A DNA stretch of 64,000 bases, from NCBI GenBank assembly GCA_963969365.1, contig OZ017751.1:3224001-3288000 (forward strand), given 5' to 3'. Under the pieces are notes generated by a model that ran no database searches, had not been told where the DNA came from, and was given only the letters and a program-made list of their open reading frames with translations. The DNA is from Asterochloris sp. CNOR1. Taxonomy: Eukaryota > Chlorophyta > Trebouxiophyceae > Trebouxiales > Trebouxiaceae. The translations under genes and the position numbers were made by a program. Of the stretch, positions 46,388 to 58,300 are shown one piece after another; position 1 is the first letter of the stretch; every line of letters starts with the position of its first letter.

Positions 46388-47800
46388 TCTCTTTGTCATG
46401 CACGTCTTCAGTCTTCAGCTCCTGTGCCAGGCTGACATGACTGCAATTGCACACAGTTGTCCACGACTGACATTGTCCAGATGTGCCACACAGAGTCATG
46501 TCAGACCTCCTGGGCAGCACAGCAATACGCCATGTGCCTCCAGCACATTGCCAGAGGCAGAGGTGCTGCCCATCTGAAGCTGGTCAGCTGAGTGCAGGTG
46601 TATAATGCCCTGAAGCAGCATATGAGGGCTCATGGTCAGCACCAGACTGCAACATAAAATGCTGCTGTTCCACCAAGCCTATCCGGGATGCCGCCGTCTC
46701 AGAGATGTTCATTGACCATCATCAGCAAAGTCTGATGATGAGGTCTGGCGTGCTGCCTTGCCCACAGAGCCATTGCTAGCACCCCGAACACAGAGATCTT
46801 TGTCGACCAACACTAGCAAGGTCATGTTGCACATGACACTCCTTACACAGACCTCCCAACCCATCAGGAACCTTGAAGTAGTGATGCAGATTTCTCATGT
46901 TTAGCACGCTGCTGAGACTAGCAGCAGAAATTGTAAGGCAGACCTACGCCTGGATCTGTGCAAGTTGTCTAGGTGGTGAAATGTCATTCATCAGAGCAAG
47001 ACTGCTAGCCAACACTCTGATGATGCTTAGCATCCTCCTGAGCGAGCTGCTCATCATGATGAGGCTTAGTGTCAAAGTCTAGCAAGTCAAGCCCCAGCTG
47101 CTGCTGCTGGCATTCAGTGAGTCAAGGGCGAGCACTGTGCTTGGAAGACAAGCTCTCCAGAACTTAGATGCGCTCACAAACAGCAGTAATTGGGTGTGGG
47201 CAAGGGCCTGTTGTACCTTTGGAAAAGGTTTGCCCAGGATACCACTGACATTTGTAAAATTTGGGTGGTACTGGGCCGATTTGCCACCCCTGCAGCCTCC
47301 CTGCAGCAGGGCATGGTAGTACATGCAACCTTGCTGGTGCAGTGCAAAATCTGCTTCTGTGATATCTGTGGGCAGCCGAAGCAGCGCAGCTATCTGGAGC
47401 ATCCAATGAGGAGAAGCCTGCAAGGTGCAGGCCCGTCACTGCAGGTGGTGAGGATGCACAGGAGGTGTCAGCAACAGCAGCAAAAGCCAGCTGGCTGCAG
47501 TGCACTACTCGGCTGGCCTTGCAGCAACATGCGCAGCGTGTTGTGGTAGGCAGGCTTGCGCTGCTCATAGCCTGGAGTTATCAAGCACCAAACAATCGCC
47601 TTCACCGTTGACTGTGTGCCGCCACTTGTGCCGGCGACTGCAGACTCAAGCCTGCGCCTGACATTCCTGGTGTGCATGCTTGCTGGCAGCAGAATAGGTC
47701 TGGTGACCAGCTCTGTGTTCCACCTTGTCTCTGAGTCACAGGGCTTTACTAGCCACAAATTTACTCCATTAAACCAGTACTAGCTCCACAATGACAGCAC
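46388..47800. other. Intergenic region with no supported gene
   Basis: Frames on both strands are short. A minus-strand stretch at 47758-47470 (SETRWNTELVTRP and a Ser/Thr/Gly-rich tail) stays open for 96 codons downstream of the coiled-coil fragment and might be another exon of it, but it has no clean splice sites. No domain is recognised. Confidence 0.4.
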
Positions 47801-48250
47801 TCATGTGTCTGCCTTGCGCAGCAGCAGGGAATTCTTCTCCCCCAGCTGCTTCTCCTTCTCACGCAGGTATGCAAGCTCATCTACCCAGCCCTCTGGCCTG
47901 GTCTTGCGCAGCTCCCTCATTTCTGCCACCCCCATGCTGATCTCGGCAACCACATCCTCAATCTGCCCCCTCACCAGAGACACTTCTGAGGCAGCAGTTG
48001 GTGTGCTGGATGCTGTCTGCAACAGAACACAGACGCCATCAGCAGCACCCTGAAATTAGTGATGAAGTGAGGAGTCTCAGAACAGGAAGCAGCCTCACAT
48101 GCTACTTTCACTAGCTTTTCACCTTGGTGCCTGAGGTGATCTTCTTCACTCCATCCTTCAGCTGCTGCCGTGGTGCGCCGATTGCTCAGCAGCTGGATTA
48201 CATTTTCAACTTTTTTTGGAAAGCTGGCTGATCTCCTCGGGGGGGGAACC
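47801..48250 (-). CDS. Coiled-coil protein, C-terminal part only
   Basis: The last exon, 48016-47801, follows CTGTTGCAG and ends in TGA. It encodes about 71 residues: a Ser/Thr-rich lead, SLVRGQIEDVVAEISMGVAE, then ELRKTRPEGWVDELAYLREK and KEKQLGEKNSLLLRKADT, a strong heptad helix. The exon before it ends at 48123 with GVKKITSGTK and a GTGAAA donor in the right phase (0), but its own 5' limit is not clear, and a T-rich run of A's on this strand near 48215 makes the frame uncertain. LREKEKQL-type helices occur in many algal and fungal hypothetical proteins. No function assigned. Confidence 0.45.
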
Positions 48251-50084
48251 TGCAAATGCATTGTGGTGCAAGCTTCAGTGGCGACGAGGCCGGCAAACAT
48301 GGATTTAGACTTCCTGCAGACTCAAGCCTCCTCCAAGCTCTGGAGCCAGGGGGCACACAGCTTCCAGCGTTTCAGACTGTATGGGCTGGAGGTCGATCCC
48401 CACTACACAAGCTGACTATCTGTGGAGTAGAGCAGGGCTCCACAGCCTCCCAAGCTGCAGATGCTGTAAAGCAGACATAAATATTGGCGACCAGAGGTTG
48501 CTGCAGCTCTGTTGACCAGCATGGTAGCATGCAGATGGCTCTGGTGATCTGGTGGCTGCTCACCTTTGTGGCCTGCCATGTGCCTGCAGCTTGAAAGCTC
48601 TTGTTGCCTGCCTGCAGGTGCTGCAGCCCCAGCCCTGAACCATGTGCTCACAAGCTAGTGCATGCCGCTTGGTGTTTGCATGACAACCTGCTGCCAGTGG
48701 CAGGCTGTTGGTGGTGCCATCAGGGTGGCGGCAGCCCCTTGGGTCCCACTTCATGCAACCAGTGCAAGCCTACCTGCAAAAAATGGGTGGCCACCCATGG
48801 CCACCACAAACAGCGCCCCGCACACAATGCAAAACAGTGCCTGCAGCCTTGACGAACTGCTCTCCCTGCAGATGCTTCCTGGCCCAGCAGGCGGTGCAGC
48901 GCGCTGACCTCTGCTACTGACGACAGGCCATCAGGTGGACCACAGCACACACCAGCCCTCACCTGGGGCCCAAGGCTCCCATGAAGCCCAGGTGACAATC
49001 CCATGGGTATGCACGCTGATGACGATGTTCAGCCTGAGGCAAGTAATGGATCACAGAACAGCACAGACCCATGATGTTGAACCTCACCGCAGGCTTCGCC
49101 CATTGCAAGCCTGTGCATACCCAGACCAATCATGCAGAATTCAGATTTGTCCTTCGCATGAGTGGCCAAAAGCAGCATGTCCAGCGACACCTACCTGTGC
49201 CAGTGGTGAGCGCTCAAGGAGTAAACAGCCACCAGGAGGACAGTACAACTCCTGAGAGGGCATCAGCTGCCAGCTGATAGATCGGCCTCCTGTTCGCAGC
49301 AAGCTGCAAGCCCCCTGGCCAGCTTCATGAACAAGATACACCCACATGCACCTGACCTGCCGCAACCTGCAGTCCAGGCTGCATGGGTCAGAGCAATGCA
49401 CTGTTGCCGTGGCAGTTACCTGCCTGCTGCGTCCGCAAGGAATCGATAGTGCCCTTGAACAGTGCGCTTACTGGACTTCATGACCATGATGCCGCTGCTG
49501 TCCTCCAGGCGGCTTTTGATGCTTTCTGTGACCAGCTGCTGCCACAGCTCTGCCTCTGGGGTGCCAGGCATGATCCTTGCCAACACCCCATAAGTGTCCG
49601 ATTAAAAGACTTTGTAGTGCTGTGCCATGGCGGCCTGCACGGATGGATTGCAGTCAGCTTGGTTGTGCCAGAGGTCAGTGTCTATACAAAAGCAGGGGCA
49701 TCGGTGTCTGCCTCCTGCACTCCGCTTTCTAGTCATAACGGCTCGCCAGCTCATTTGTGTAGCTCTTTCGAATACTTCGGCTGCTGGATGACAGTCACCT
49801 AGGTTCGTCTCGGAGTTGGCGATCTAAGTACTAGGTCAAAAAACCCTGGCGCGCCAAGGTGCCCATCCACCTTCATGCAGCACTACCAAGTGCCATCTGC
49901 TGAGTACAGCAGCTACATCAACCATGTCATCAGCAAGGGGCTGCTGAGGACTACATTGCACAACTGCCCGCTAACAGTGTGATCAGTGAAAGGAATCCTT
50001 GGGCAAGGCAAAATGGGTAGTCTGCAGATTGTGGTGGAGCACCAATGCAGAGCGCCGACATGACGCGCTGCCCACCACCAAGGG
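48251..50084. other. Intergenic region with no supported gene
   Basis: About 1.8 kb with no reading frame of coding character and no consistent GTGAGN...TGCAG pairs. It separates the coiled-coil fragment from the monooxygenase 3' end. A short indirect repeat AAAAATGGGTGGCCACCCATGG lies near 48778 and could form a hairpin. Confidence 0.4.
48783..48800. repeat. Short inverted repeat around GGGTGGCCACCC
   Basis: ATGGGTGGCCACCCAT is a perfect 16-bp palindrome (48784-48799). It lies in an unannotated stretch; whether it has any role is unknown. Confidence 0.6.
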
Positions 50085-51505
50085 TCAGTTGGCAAGCAGC
50101 CCTTCGTGGGCCTCCCGCATCCACTGAGCCATCTGCGCTGAGCCGTCTCTTGAAATCATCATCTTCAGCATTGCTGCGGAGTCATGTGCAGCATCTGCAC
50201 CGCGCTGGAACATCCGCTCTTCGTACGCCGCAATGGCTGCCTTGGGCTCTGTAGCAAGCACGAATGGGGTTACTACCACTGAAGCAGGTGCATGGGCCAG
50301 AAATGCCCTCACAAAAATACTTGAGGGTCCCTTGCTTGCGTCATACAAGGACATGCTACATTTGATGTGCAAGGGAGCTTGCTTGAAGGCTATCAGCTGA
50401 TCTCAGACGCTAGTCTCACACTTGCACACACTCAAAAGCACCAAATACTGGAAGCCAAGCTTGGCGGCAATGCTGCAGGCTCACCAGCCTTGGCCAGTTC
50501 CAGTGCCAGCTCCGCTCCGTCTTGCATAGCAAGGTTAGCCCCCTCCCCGGACGGCGCCATCAGGTGTGCAGCGTCTCCGAGAAGCGTGACATGCGGATGA
50601 CTTGGCCACCTCAGCCCTGCTGGCAGCGCATAGAGCGGCCATGGCAGGCAGATGCCATCGCATGCTTCAATGAGACCAGTGATATGGGGTGCCCAGCCCG
50701 CAAACTGTTTCACAATGGCAGCGCGGCGGGCGTCAGTGCCGGCTCCAAGGTCTATGCCCAAGCTCACAAAGTCGTTGGCGGGAATTCTGAGCCCAATGTA
50801 GATGCGGATGCGGCCGTCGCCGTTGCGCTGCGCCATGATGCCCTTGTCGTCGCTCAGCGCAAACATGCTGCCCTGCCCAACCAGCGCACTGGCCTCAGGG
50901 TGCATTCTGTCTGCGTCAGGGATCCCAAGCTCAAGGTAGCTGACGCCGCAATAGCTTGGCTGGGCCTCCGTCACGAGCGGCCGCACCCGCGACCTCGCGC
51001 CGTCTGCGCCAATCACCACCTCTGCCGTGGCTGCTGAGCCGTCTGCAAAGCGGAGCGTGTAGCCGGCATCCTTGCTGACAGGCTGCTCGACTGCGGTCAG
51101 GGCACTGCCCCACTGTATTGTGTCCTCTGAGAGCGAGTCCATGAGCAAAGCGCGCAGCAGGGGCCGGTCAATCTCAGGCCGCTCCATGATGGGCGGCTGG
51201 TCGGGGCCGCTGACCTCCTCCCACAGGACCTGGCCATGCTTGTCAAAGATGCGCATGTCCTGGCCCTCAGGTCGCGCCAAAGCACGGAACTTTGCGTCCA
51301 GCCCCGCCTGGCTCAGCGCCCACAGCCCCGACTCGGGGTGCAGGTCGAGCGAGCCGCCCTGGCGTCGAGCCTCGCGCGCGGCATCACGCTCAAAGACTGT
51401 GACCTTGAGCCCATGGCCTTGCATGACACGCGCGGCTGTGAGGCCGCCCAAGCCGCCGCCGATGATGGCATACTTGCACGCTTGTTGCAAGCTGCTTGCA
51501 GACAT
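50085..51505 (-). CDS. FAD-dependent monooxygenase, TetX-like (class A flavoprotein)
   Basis: Two exons, 51505-50485 and 50248-50085, joined in phase 1 by a normal GTGAGC...CTACAG intron, give 394 residues, close to the 380-390 of bacterial TetX-type enzymes. Landmarks: the FAD Rossmann motif IIGGGLGGLTAARVMQGHG near residue 12 with the acidic end VTVFERD, the GG(S)LDLHPESG loop near 60, the DG motif VIGADGARSRVR near 165, and the GD motif LLGDAAHLMAPSGEGANLAM near 305, which binds FAD ribityl and phosphate. Such enzymes use NADPH and O2 to hydroxylate aromatic or polyketide-like substrates; this one's substrate is unknown. An in-frame ATG 36 codons upstream exists, but MSASSLQQ directly before the FAD motif is the better start, and no targeting peptide is seen. 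One intron against 10-18 in its neighbours, and a family centred on bacteria, suggest a gene gained by transfer and since intronised. Confidence 0.88.
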
Positions 51506-52362
51506 TGTCAAGCGCCTGGAGCGTGGCTGCTTCAGCCCCTGCACAGAGCAAAACATGCTGCAACCATCAGTCAAGAAGATACCACACCTAGAACGCATGC
51601 ACAACCTGAACAATGTTCCCGAAGACGCAACCTTGCAACTGTTGCAGCACTCAGCTGTGTTGCCGTGTCAGTGTTTACCAACCAGTCATCACAAGCAACA
51701 GCTGACAGAGCTGATTGCAAGAGGTGCCTTGATCTTCTGCCTACAGCTGGCAATGCGAGTGGAACCCCATCAACATCTAAATGTCTGCAGAGAGTGGACG
51801 CCAACTGTTGCCCTGCTGAAACAGCTCGGAGTGCTGACCTGCCTATCGAAGATGGCACACCCTGCGCACCCAAGGCGACCTGGAGCTCCCTTGCTTGTTG
51901 GCCATGGGACTCTTGACCTGCATAAGGCACACCAGGCAGTCAAAACATGCAATGTGGCTGCAGCACACAGCAGGTTCACATGCACAATGTGCTGACCTTA
52001 CCTGGGATGCCTTTGCTTAGCTTTTACTGTAGACCCGCATATGTCATGCCTGCCAGACATCGTGCTCTCTACGGCCAATTGCTAACTCATGGCATGCTCA
52101 TGTACTTGTTGCTGTACTTTCATTCTTGCTGATGGTAACGCCGTTTAAAGGGGTCCGGCCACCACCAGCCTGGAGAGACAAAGTCCGGAGGGCAGGCAGT
52201 GGTGCCAACCCAATGGTGCCTGGTGCAGGTTCATAGATCAGTACACGTCGGCAGGCTAGTCCTCGCCTTTGCTGCGTCGCAGGGCAGCTGCAGAACACAG
52301 TTATGCTGCCAGTGTGATATACGAATCAATTTCACTTTGCTTTCTTGTAGGCAATCCCTACC
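51506..52362. other. Divergent 5' region between the monooxygenase and ATG16
   Basis: About 860 bp between two start codons pointing apart. The left 110 bp stay open in the monooxygenase frame and may be its 5' leader. An acceptor-like TTTCTTGTAG ends 14 bases before the ATG16 start, so ATG16 may have a 5' leader intron. No other feature seen. Confidence 0.45.
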
Positions 52363-55300
52363 ATGGCTCTCGCCATTGATCAGGGCGTGTGTCAGGCACT
52401 GCACGGTCAGCTACTGGCCAGGAACAATGTGGAGGTGCATGCCTTCGAGGGTCTCGTCCAGGACTGGCAATCTTGCTGGAGACAGCTCAGAGAAGCACAG
52501 GTACTCCATCAGGCTGTACAGACGTCTTGTGCTTGGCAAAGCTTTTGGCTCAGCTGCTGGTGCATGCAGGTGCGCAATGTCCAGATGGCCCAGGAGGCGC
52601 AGGAGCTCAGAACTGAAAACGACACTCTGGCAGCTGCTGCGCAGCAGAGCAAGATGTCAGAGGCTGCCATGCAGCAGGTCAGCTGCACCGGCACGCTCTT
52701 GTATGATCATAGTCTGGCTTTTGGCTAATTTGCCAGGAACGCAAGAGTGTCAAGGCCTCCTGTCGTCTGCAAATCAGCTGACATGTGCTGCGCAGATGGC
52801 CACCCACGAAGGCAGGATCAAGGAGCTGCAGGAGGAGCTGACGACAGCCTACAAGGAAAAGGGCAAGTTGGCTGAGGACCTGCTGCAGGCAGGTGCAGCA
52901 AATACTGTCTGCTGTGACGATGCGAGACTGCACTCTCTTGTGGCAGCCCGCAAGCTGACACCTTGCAGCTGAAGTTCTTTGCAGCTTGTTGAGTGATGAA
53001 GGCAGCCAGCAAAGGCACACCTCATGGTCTCTGCACCCCTGCTGTTTGCATGCCACCAGGCAGCCGCTGGAGTGTAGCTGGCACCAAAGCTGACAGGCAT
53101 GTTTTGCTGCTTTCTTGCAGGCCACCAGCCAGCTGCAGGTGGTGCGCGAGACCAATGAGCAGCAGGGCAAGCAGCTGACGGATGCAGGGCAGACCGAGCG
53201 CGAGCTGCGGGCGCGTGTGAAGGAGCTGGCTGCACAGGTGGACCATGAGCGGGCGGCACATGCGCTGGCCAGCTCTGAGCTTGAGGTGGGTCAGGCTTGG
53301 GAAGTGCAGAGGACGTGGCATAGAGTGGCGTCGATTGAGTGCAGGTGGACCTCCATGAGAGGCATTGGTGGGTCTGAGATCGCAATTCAGTGCAGTTTGC
53401 TGAAGCAAGGGGACCCAGTGTACAGGTTGCCATCGAGCCAGCCGCCCCTGAGCTGGCCAGCCTCTACTTGCGGTGAGGTGGAGCTGCTGCTTGCTGAGCA
53501 TCCATGAGAGGGCTGGTCTTTCTTCAGGTGAAGCTCAGGACTGCGGGCCAGCTCAGAGTTGGAGGGGAGGCACCGCTGCTGCTTGCAGAACAGGGATGGA
53601 GTGCCAGTCTTCTTGTTGGTCATAGGTGGCTGGGCAGCTTCAGAAGGTGGCAGCTTGCAGAAAGTACTGCCAACCCGTCGAGGCAGACATCTGCCACCTA
53701 CAACATGAAGACGTCCTGGTCAGCTCCAAGCTGCAGTGCCTTTTGAAAGTGATGAAGCCGGCTGCATGAGCTGACGTCATGTGTGCAGCACACACGTGCA
53801 GCTAGAAATGGCCACAGATGCCCTGCTACAACGGCAGGGCAGTCTGCAGGTGGATCCTGCATGGCTTATGTGATGACCAGCTTGGTGCTACACATGGGGT
53901 GCAGCATGCTGTGAATCTGCAGGGGATACAGGTGCACGTCAGAGGAGCTTGAGGAGCACCTGCCATGCACTAAAGTATCCGAGGCCTGTGTATGGCTCCC
54001 AGCAGGAGTGCTGCTAAGTGAAAGAATATGGGATATTTCAGATAATCTTTGACCTGCAGTGCAAAGCTGGCCGCCCTGGGGCAGCCACATCCTGTGCTGC
54101 ACAATAAGAGGAGAAGATCAGAAAAGACTGGCCCCGCCAGCCGTGCAGGTCTGGCTGACTGATAGGGAGGCGGCTGGTACCAATGCTGCCAAGCTGGAGT
54201 CTGAGAGCCTACACAGTCCAGTCTGGCAACTCTACAGGCCTGGCTGGCTGACACGGAGCCGACGCTGTCCAGTTGAAAGCAGACAGCCTGCACACTTGGC
54301 CTGGCTGCCCTGCAGGCCCGGCTGGCTGACAAGGAGGCGGCCGAGGCTCGTGCTGCCGAGCTAGAGACAGAGAACGGGGCCCTGGTGCAGCGCCTGATTC
54401 AGCTGAAGGCCACAGAAGTGGAGCGCATGAACGAAGTCAACCGCGTGTGCGAGGAGATGGTGGGTTGCCGTGCCTACTTTGAACCTCAGTGCTGGCATGT
54501 GTAGCTTCGTGGTCCAAGCTTGAAGCATGTGTGGGCCTCTTTCTGGCTGTCAATGCTAGCTGCATGCTGCACAGCTGGCCTGCTGGGTGGTCGCCTGTTC
54601 TGCTGACTGCACAGCACTCCTCTTGGTGGGGCCTGCATTGGCTGGATGTCAATTCAGAGCCAAGTCCTTCATGGCTGGCTGGCTGCACTGCTGGCAGCAT
54701 ATGCGAGCGTGCTGCTCATGCAGGTGTCCTTAATGTTTTTTTGTCAAGCCGGCACCGCACTGCACCCTGCAAGATCTTTCTGCACCCTCATGTTACATCT
54801 CTCAGCACGTTGATGACTGTAGCATCGATTTTGTATATCTGGAGAGGGAGGGAAGGGGCGAAGGGGAAAAGGGAGAGGGGGTAAGGAGGGGGTGTAGTTT
54901 GAACCCTAAACCACGCCCTGCACCGCCGTCTACATGCCCCCGCCTGCTGACTTGCAGCTCGAGAACGCCCGCCACATGCAGCGCGCTGCAGCTGTGCAGA
55001 CCCAGCAGTCTGCTCGCAGCCTGAAGACCCGGTCACAGAGCATGGGCACGCCACCCCTGAGGGAGCAGCTGGGCAGCCTGAGCCTGGCTGGGGTTGCTGA
55101 GGGTGGGCCCAGCTATGCCGTCACGTTGCGCGCCGTCCCCAACCAGCTAGCAAAGGCGGTCCCTGCTCATGATGGGGGATGCCTGACCTGCGCATTTGAC
55201 AGGTTGGTTGCAGGCCGAGGCCCCCAGTGAGGGCCTTTGTGTGTGATTCAGCATGGGATGGAGCTGCGGTGTGGTGTTCTGCAGAGGCGCCTCACCCAGC

Positions 55301-58300
55301 GCAGTCCACGCTCTCACATGTGAGCTTTCTGGAGAGCGCTGAGAGAACATATGCAGCGTTGTTGCTGCAGCAGAGCATGTCTCTGCATGATGCCAGTTGC
55401 CACGGAGGACGATCCCAAGTTTGCCCTGCTGGTCACAGGTTGCAAGCTGGTGGTGACTTCTGCGCCAGCCCAGCATCCCTTCACAGACCCTGCAGCACAC
55501 TGCAGCAGCTGCCCCAATCAGGTGTGTCTTGCAGGCTGTGCAGGAGGTGCCACAGGACTGTGATCAACTAGTGGGTTGGACCCAGGATATGACATTCATG
55601 ATTTATCTGACTGTGCAGGAGTGGGACTCAGATGGCCAGTGGCGGCGCCAACAAAGTTGTTCGCATCTGGGACGTTGCCACAGCCACACCCACTTCCACC
55701 CTGCATGTGAGCAGACTCATGCCTGCATAACCCCTGAGTGTCATGGAGAGGCTTGCCTGTGGGCTCCTATTTCGTGGCAGCAGTAAATGCTTTGCTGGCA
55801 GCTTGACTCACCTCACTGGCAGCGCAGCGTGGCGGCGGTGCAGCATTGCAAATGGTCTTGCTTTGCACAGAAGCGCGGAGGAAAGCACGTGGAAAGCAGA
55901 GAACTGGACATAAAGCACAGAGCAACAGGCAAGGGTTTTGTTTGACCAGTGCCTAGTATGCACACAGGTAGTTGGCAACAAGCATGGGTTGTTGTTGAAA
56001 AGTTGGGGTTTTGAGACAGTTGAGTGCAGAAGCTTATACTGTCTTGCTTTGGATTTTAATGTAAACAGTTTCCTTGTGTTCATTTGAACGAGACAACCAT
56101 CATAAAGGGGGCAAAAGGAATGCAGTCTCACTGCAGTCTGCCCCTGTCCCTGAGCAGCAGCCAACCTGTAGTCCCACTGACGCCACTGAGCAGTCTGCAC
56201 CTGGACCCCAAAATGGCTTCGTCACAGCCAGCATGTTCTGCTGCTGTTCCTAGCGTGATGATCTAGCTGTATGCTTCTGCGCTGCAGGGCATGCAGGAGT
56301 CTGTCCTGGAGTGCTGCTTTACCGCAGACTCGACTCGTCTGTTGGCAGCTGGTGGGGATCAGAATTTGCGGCTCTGGGAGATTGAGAGCCGTAGGGAGCG
56401 CCACACGCTGACAGGGCACACGGCCAAGGTGGGCCGCCACCCCAGCTGCTGCAGGCCCTGGCCTCAGGGTTTTGGCTGATGCACCTGGCCACCATCATTT
56501 CGGCATCCTGGTGGCTGCACTGCAGGCTCATCCCCTTGCAGGTACTGTCTTATACCATTCCTGCTGCTGCAGGCTCCCCACACGCTTGACAGGCTCTGAG
56601 ACAGCAGCTCACAGTGTCCAAACAGGGGGCCTGTGCATGACGGTGAAACAGGAAATGCAGCTCTGCAGCAAAGTGTACTTGGCCCATGTCACAGCAACGC
56701 TGCCTGCAGGTCTCCACAGTGGACTGCTGCCCGATGGATGCCAGCAAGGCCGCCAGCGGCGGCACCGACCGCTGCATCAAGCTGTGGGACCTCAACCGCG
56801 GATTCAACCGGGGCACCTTCCTGTTCACCTCCACCTGCAACTCGCTGCGCTACCTGCTGGACGGGGCAGCCCTGGTCTCGGGGCACTGGGATGGGGCTCT
56901 GCGATTCTGGGACCTGCGGAGCGGGCGAGTCGCACATGAGGTCACAGGGCTGCATGTAGGGCAGATCTGCTCGGTCAGCATTGGGCGGCGCACAGGTGGG
57001 TGCTTGCAAGAGAGGAGAAGGCTCTGCGCTGGGGCTGTTCTGCACAGCCACGGTTGGCGAGTGAGGTCACGGGGCTGCACGTGGGGCAGATCTGCTCGGC
57101 AAGCATTGTGTGGCGCACAGGCCGGAGGTTCTGGAGCGTGTCCTGGGCTTTTGAGGCCAGCATGCAGCAAGCTGCGCTGGGCAGCGAGTGGGGCTTGATC
57201 TGCTTGGTCAGCATTGGGCAGTGCATTGCTGGTGCCAGAACTAGAGAGAATCACAGCACAACATGCTGGGGCTGCCTGGTGTGCATGCAAGTCCCAGCAG
57301 GCTCTGCAACATGCCACTTCAGCATTGCCATGGCACAGGTCTTCTGCTGTCTGCCTGCCAGGGTTGCTCAACATAGCTTGCTGCGAGAATGGGCCTCCTG
57401 CGCCTGTGCTTGCACAATCATGAGTTCCTGGATGTTATATCAGCTGTCATAGCCGGCACCTTCATTTGACCTGACCACCTCTCTACCGCACACCCCATGC
57501 CTGCACAGCTCCCTGTTTGCACCATTGTGTAGCTTGTCACTCCCATGTCTGGCTGCAATGGGTTTTCCTGAAGCTGTAGCATGTGCCAGCCATCAAGCCA
57601 AGTCCCTGCTTCCCGCAACAGGCCAGATCCTGACTGCTGGCAAGGACAACCTGCTGAAGCTGTAGCAGTTTGGCAGCCATCACATAATGTCCCTGCCCCT
57701 CGCCTGCAGGCCAGACTCTGAATGCTGGCAAGGACAGCCTGCTGAAGCTGTAGCAGTTGGCAGCCATCACATTATGTCCCTGCCCCTCGCCTGCAGGCCA
57801 GATTCTGACCGCTGGCAAGGACAACCTGCTGAAGCTGGTGGACGCTCGCACCTTTGAGGTTCGGCAGACATTTCGGGCCCCAGGGTTTGCCGTGGGCACA
57901 GTGTGGTGCACAGCGTGCATGTCCCCTGACGAGCGCCACGTGGCAGCAGGGTCTGCCAGCGGCACAGTCTATGTCTGGGAGGTGAGGGACTACCACCAGG
58001 TAGTCGGGCAATGCCCTTTGCCTGCTGTCAGGCAGGGTGGCACTGATCGAAGCAGTGTCCACGCCTGGCAGCTCTATCAGAGGCTACCAGTCTGGCTGAG
58101 GACCAACACTGACATGCCAGAATTGCACAGTGCAGTGCGAGCTGGCAGAGTCAAAGTCGGCCGGGCAGACCAGCTGTGACTGCCACCTGTCTCTGCAGCA
58201 CATGTGTCCTTGTAGGGGGAATACTCAGGCGCCCACACCGCCATTGCGCAACATTCTGTTGAATTCCCTGGCAGGGGCAAGGTGTGGCCTCAGGGCTGCC

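Noticed and set aside
47468-47758. Minus-strand TRWNTE-containing frame as a transposase remnant
   Set aside because: The string resembles a short hAT-type motif only by chance level; there are no inverted ends, target duplications or further transposase motifs nearby.
50085-51505. Bacterial contamination as the source of the monooxygenase
   Set aside because: The gene contains a standard spliceosomal intron and is flanked by clearly nuclear, intron-rich genes.
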